From Chthoniobacterales bacterium (GTDB lineage: Bacteria; Verrucomicrobiota; Verrucomicrobiia; Chthoniobacterales; UBA10450), in the NCBI GenBank assembly GCA_013815325.1, contig JACDGM010000048.1, positions 1 to 35,006 of the forward strand: 35,006 nucleotides of DNA, given 5' to 3'. The notes below the pieces were generated by a model. The model saw only the letters and a list, made by a program, of their open reading frames with translations. It did no database searches and had not been told where the DNA came from. Within the stretch, counting starts at the first letter, position 1. Every line of letters begins with the position of its first letter. The translations under genes were made by a program, and so were the position numbers. Below, one piece after another: positions 31,771 through 35,006 of the stretch.

Positions 31771-32715
31771 ATGGAGCCGGCCGATTTCGAGCATTACGAA
31801 TCGATCTACTGGGTCTTCACCCAGCTCTGCAACGACACCTGCGCGCATTGCTATAATAACTCCGGACCCAAGGGCGAACGCATCTCCCCCGAGGATTGTC
31901 TCGCCATTGTCGGCAATCTCCCGGCGCAGCTTGATCGCCTGATTCTTTCTGGGGGCGAGCCGCTCACAGAGCGCCCGAAACTTTTCGCCATCCTCGACGC
32001 GCTCCGAAACAAATATCAGGGCAAAACCCAGATCATGCTGCAGACCAATGGCGACCTCCTCACCGGCGAAATTCTCGACGACCTGATCGCCCACGGAGTG
32101 ACTCGCATCGACATCGCGAGCATGGATCGCTACCACAAAAAAGCCGGCGCGCGCCGCGCAGAGCTGGAGGGGTTATTTGGTTCGCGCGGCATGAGTAGCG
32201 ACAACACGAAACCATTGATCGAAAAGGAGACTTACATCATGACCGGCGGCGCTTCCTATGGCTTCTGGGGCGCGAACGAAGAGATGTGGCTGGGCGGCAA
32301 CTGGGCGCGCGGGCGGGCGATGCAAAACAAAATCTGGCTCCACGACCCAGAGCATAACTTCTGCGCCATTCTCAGCGGCGGCAAAGGTTTCCTCGGCGGC
32401 ACCGACCTGCCACAGGAGCTATCGATTCAACTCTGGAAAATCAATCCATGCTGTCCGGGCACACGCTTCCCGATGGGCGATGCGCGCACCGAAAGAGTTG
32501 TCGATGTTCTCGCGCGCATGTCGAAGTCGGAGATCATGCGCCAGATCAACCAAGGCGTGCCCTACCAAATGGGTGAGTCCATCGGTGTGAATGAGTCGTA
32601 TGCCAGGGAACGCGGCCGGGTGGATGGCAATATTTGCCTCTGGTGCGACGAGTTTTTCGAGAAACACTACGACATGGAGAACCTGCAACCTCGGCCCGCC
32701 GTCTCCCCTGCCTAA
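31771..32715 (+). CDS. Radical SAM enzyme with extra C-terminal cysteines
   Basis: This 314-residue protein has the radical SAM cluster motif CxxxCxxC (C20, C24, C27 in 'FTQLCNDTCAHCYNN'), an AdoMet-binding 'LSGGEPLTE' (60-67) and further strands 'TRIDIASMDR'. Cysteines at 198, 227, 228, 289 and 292 ('NPCCPG', 'ICLWCDEFF') could bind an auxiliary [4Fe-4S] cluster as in SPASM/twitch proteins. ATG 31771 is chosen because the frame upstream overlaps the ATPase gene out of register. It would do radical chemistry on the imported compound or on a peptide or cofactor. The stop codon falls in a 9-mer motif copy (GCC TAA CGA). Confidence 0.85.
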   Translation: MEPADFEHYESIYWVFTQLCNDTCAHCYNNSGPKGERISPEDCLAIVGNLPAQLDRLILSGGEPLTERPKLFAILDALRNKYQGKTQIMLQTNGDLLTGEILDDLIAHGVTRIDIASMDRYHKKAGARRAELEGLFGSRGMSSDNTKPLIEKETYIMTGGASYGFWGANEEMWLGGNWARGRAMQNKIWLHDPEHNFCAILSGGKGFLGGTDLPQELSIQLWKINPCCPGTRFPMGDARTERVVDVLARMSKSEIMRQINQGVPYQMGESIGVNESYARERGRVDGNICLWCDEFFEKHYDMENLQPRPAVSPA

Positions 32716-32718
32716 CGA
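32710..32718 (+). repeat. 9-mer motif copy containing the radical SAM stop codon
   Basis: GCCTAACGA supplies the TAA stop of the radical SAM gene and ends 4 bases before the next ATG (32723). Confidence 0.75.
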
Positions 32719-32722
32719 GTAT

Positions 32723-33358
32723 ATGTTGCACGCCCTGGTCGTCTCCAATGGCATCGTCGGTTTGAACGAGTCTTATGTCTCGAACGAGCTCGTCGATTAC
32801 CGGATCGAAGTCATCACGGCAGACTTCGATCCTGACCTTTCCGGCCTCGACCTCCTGATCGTGCCTAACGGCTCCGACCACGTCGCCATGCTCAAGATCA
32901 AGGACCAGGTTGCAGCCTTTCTCGACCAAGGAAATACCGTCTGCTGCTTCTGCGGCTGGTTTACGAACTGGGTGCCGGGCAACCAATGGATTCACGACAA
33001 TCGCAAGGCGACCAAGGACGTTTTTCTCTCCGTCAGGACTGATCGCTACGGGCTCTTCGACGGCTTGGACCTTGACAAGTTTAACTACAACAACGGCATC
33101 ACCGGCTGGTGGGCCTGCGGCTACATCAAGGCGAGCCCGGGAGCGGACGTCGTGCTCGAAGACACCTGGCATCGCCCCATCATGGTGCTCGACGAGATGA
33201 CCACCAACGGCCTTATGATCCTGACCGCGAGCGGGCCGGTCGGCGACTATCGGCGACGGCCCGGGAACGACGACGGCATCGCGGGCTTAAACCAGCATAT
33301 TTTGCAATTGGCAGCGCAACGAAAGGAAACTCATGAAACAAATCGGATTGGTGTTTAA
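32723..33358 (+). CDS. Uncharacterised protein, possible glutamine-amidotransferase-like fold
   Basis: This 211-residue protein was not recognised as a named family. It reads like a Rossmann-type alpha/beta domain: 'YRIEVITADFDP', 'LDLLIVPNGSDHVAMLKIKD', 'QVAAFLDQGNTVCCFCGWFT', with a cysteine-rich elbow where class I glutamine-amidotransferase-like or ThuA-like proteins often hold their nucleophile. The C-terminal part has 'DTWHRPIMVLDEMTTNGLM'. ATG 32723 starts 8 bases after the radical SAM stop. The next gene overlaps its end by 26 bases. Its neighbours suggest a role in handling the imported compound. Confidence 0.6.
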   Translation: MLHALVVSNGIVGLNESYVSNELVDYRIEVITADFDPDLSGLDLLIVPNGSDHVAMLKIKDQVAAFLDQGNTVCCFCGWFTNWVPGNQWIHDNRKATKDVFLSVRTDRYGLFDGLDLDKFNYNNGITGWWACGYIKASPGADVVLEDTWHRPIMVLDEMTTNGLMILTASGPVGDYRRRPGNDDGIAGLNQHILQLAAQRKETHETNRIGV

Positions 33359-34016
33359 CGGCGTCTGGTCGCAATACGCTTTCGCGACGGCGCCGAAGTA
33401 CCGCGAAATCTACGAGCTCGTGTATGTCCACGAGCTGGACCACGAAAAGATCCAGCACCTCAAGGCACTCGTGATTCCCTTCCAATCGAACCAGGAAGCA
33501 CTCGTTAGGCGGAAGGACGCGCTTTACCGCTTTCTCGGCGACGACAAGAAGATCGCGGTCTTCGGCGACAGCCTTCCGCTCTGGCTCGACGCCCAATGGG
33601 AAGATCGTCCGGTCAATAATTACTGGTGGGTGAAGGACCCGAACAATCCGCCCATCTCCGAAACGAATTACGAGCATCCGGTTTACCAGGGCTTAAAACC
33701 GCGCCACGCCTGCTGGCACATTCACGGGGTCTACACGCGCATCCCGGAGAACAGCGAAGTCATCCAGCGCAATGACAAGGGCGAGATCATCACCTGGCAG
33801 ACCGACCGCTACGGCGGCGTGCTTTTCGCTTCCACGCTCGATCCGATTGTCGAGCACGGGATTCAGCAGATCCGGCATCTCGATAACTACGTCGACAAGC
33901 TGACTGCGTGGCTCGGCGGCGTGAGACCGGAAGGCGCTTTCGGGGTGGATCGCGAGGCTTACGGCATCGCCGAGCTTCCGACGGAAGCTTCCCGCCTAGC
34001 GCTCCGCTCCGGATGA
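33333..34016 (+). CDS. Uncharacterised protein, possible glutamine-amidotransferase-like fold (2)
   Basis: This 227-residue protein may be distantly related to the preceding one: 'QIGLVFNGVWSQYAF', 'EKIQHLKALVIPFQSNQEAL', 'LGDDKKIAVFGDSLPLW', then 'RHACWHIHGVYTRIPE' and 'YGGVLFASTLDPIVEHGIQQ'. The order of strands again suggests an amidotransferase/ThuA-like fold, but no catalytic cysteine at the elbow is visible ('VFGDSLP'). ATG 33333 has AAAGGAAAC as ribosome site. It ends the run of genes; its stop is 8 bases from the convergent membrane-protein gene. A 9-mer copy at 33502 encodes Leu-Val-Arg. Confidence 0.6.
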   Translation: MKQIGLVFNGVWSQYAFATAPKYREIYELVYVHELDHEKIQHLKALVIPFQSNQEALVRRKDALYRFLGDDKKIAVFGDSLPLWLDAQWEDRPVNNYWWVKDPNNPPISETNYEHPVYQGLKPRHACWHIHGVYTRIPENSEVIQRNDKGEIITWQTDRYGGVLFASTLDPIVEHGIQQIRHLDNYVDKLTAWLGGVRPEGAFGVDREAYGIAELPTEASRLALRSG

Positions 34017-34024
34017 TGCGCGCT

Positions 34025-35006
34025 TTACTCTTTCGTTAGGGACGAACGATAAACGATTAGCGCAGCGATTACCGCGAGCACGCTCAGGCTGGCGAAAAGT
34101 GCGAGCGTTGCCGGCGTCGCGCGACCGTAGAACCCGGCGAAATCCCAGAGCGGATGCGCCCCTCGATCGTTCACCACCACATACCAGAAGGTCAGAAATC
34201 CTACGATAAAGGTTTTCGGATTTGAGGTCGTTAGGCCGAGGGCAGTCGCGCTCGCCGCGACGAAGAAAATTCCGCCGAGCAAGGCCGCAACCGCAAAGGA
34301 GCCCCGCGGGATCGTGCGGAGGATCGCCCCGGCGCAAAAGAGTAGACTGAGCAGACAAGTAGAGCCGAGTTTCCACCAAACGTAGCTTTCCCGCAGCCGC
34401 GGGATCGAGCGCAGACTTGCCATCGTTCCGGCACGGACATCGCGCGTCGCGACATCAGATACGATCAGGGCCAGCGCCGCGAAGACGATCGGCAAAGTCG
34501 CCACCGGTGGCGCACAGAGAGGCGTAATCGTAGCGGCGATCAGGGCGAGGAAGGCCAGGGGAAAAGAGTGAAAGTTAGCACCGCATCAATCCAGACTGCG
34601 CCGCCTAACGAGCCACCGCGGCCAACACCGGCGACGAGCGAGACGGCACGCCGACTGATCGGCTTGCACAGGTTTTGCAGTTTGCCGTGAAACAACAGTC
34701 CTGCCAGCGGCAGTAACAAGAGCGGCACGAGCACACTGATGATCCGCGGCAAAATCCATTCTCGCGTCATCGTTAGGCCGGAAAAGAGAATCGGCGTCTT
34801 CCTCGGATCGAAGGGCGGCGAGCCGATCGAGAGCGAGTCCGTATGCAGAGTGTGCTGCATCTGTTCGATCATGAAACCGAACCCGGTGAAATCGAAGCAG
34901 CGCGCCCAATTGATCTGGCCGTGGCTCGCCTCTTTCCCGATGACGAGGCCGAGGACCGACGCCCAAAGAAAAAAATAAACGACATCGCCAAATTTCCCGG
35001 CGAGCC
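34025..35006 (-). pseudogene. Multi-pass membrane protein (ABC-2-like), frameshifted and partial
   Basis: On the minus strand an open frame enters at the window edge and reads 'DVVYFFLWASVLGLVIGKEA', 'ILPRIISVLVPLLLLPLAG' and 'GGSLGGAVWIDAVLTFTLF', to about 34562. It then goes out of frame. A second frame continues from there: 'PLAFLALIAATIT', 'ATLPIVFAALALIVSDVATR', 'WWKLGSTCLLSLLFC' and a final 'YRSSLTKE', stop at 34025. The break is at GGGG-AAAA (34558-34565, plus strand), a homopolymer site prone to indel or sequencing error. The hydrophobic pattern fits an ABC-2-type permease domain; the N-terminus and any ATPase lie outside. Confidence 0.7.

Noticed and set aside
1..35006. tRNA, rRNA or insertion-sequence transposase genes
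   Set aside because: No cloverleaf, rRNA-like stretch or transposase motif was seen; a tRNAscan or ISfinder run would be decisive.

Overview
The window is GC-rich DNA from a Gram-negative bacterium with an outer membrane. It encodes a TonB-dependent receptor, a beta-barrel porin, a lipoprotein-release permease and Tat-exported proteins. The protein set, the short REP-like hairpins beginning TGTAG, the weak Shine-Dalgarno sites and the Hsp70/IDH/M2-peptidase/amidase mix suggest Verrucomicrobiota (soil Chthoniobacterales-like). This is an inference by eye; no 16S gene is present.

Layout. (1) 1-6.7 kb is housekeeping: 5' end of an Hsp70 gene (-), LolC/E-type permease (+), Tat-exported ferritin-like protein (-), NADP-isocitrate dehydrogenase (+) and an ACE-like M2 peptidase (+). 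Short inverted-pair REP-like elements lie between them. (2) 7.1-18.6 kb is a co-directional defence island: hsdR, higBA toxin-antitoxin, a frameshifted small gene, a TIR-like/PD-(D/E)XK fusion protein, a second PD-(D/E)XK nuclease, hsdS, a ParB-like protein, a D12-class adenine methylase, hsdM and a membrane NERD-domain protein. (3) 18.6-19.45 kb is debris: a HAF-repeat protein fragment, a 21-bp minisatellite and hairpins. (4) 19.4-25.4 kb holds a Tat amidase (-), amtB and a porin (+), a VOC/MmcQ pair (-) and a DUF2064 protein (+). (5) 25.6-34.0 kb is a TonB receptor followed by a tightly packed run: YnjB-like lipoprotein, two permeases, ATPase, radical SAM enzyme and two uncharacterised proteins with a possible glutamine-amidotransferase-like fold. 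It looks like uptake across both membranes coupled to enzymatic processing of an unknown compound. (6) The end holds the 3' part of a frameshifted membrane protein (-).

Two signals stand out beyond the genes. A 9-mer, GCCTAACGA (reverse complement TCGTTAGGC), occurs 18 times exactly (about 0.27 expected by chance). It sits in all reading frames and in intergenic DNA, and is absent in exact form from 6.86 to 21.26 kb, which includes the whole defence island. This resembles a DNA uptake sequence or other genome-wide signature missing from acquired DNA. Second, the TIR-like/nuclease fusion with its partner nuclease inside a Type I R-M locus, and the YnjBCD-radical SAM cluster, are candidates for undescribed systems. 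Several single-base frameshifts (hsdR 3' end, 10.85 kb, 34.56 kb) could be real decay or assembly error.
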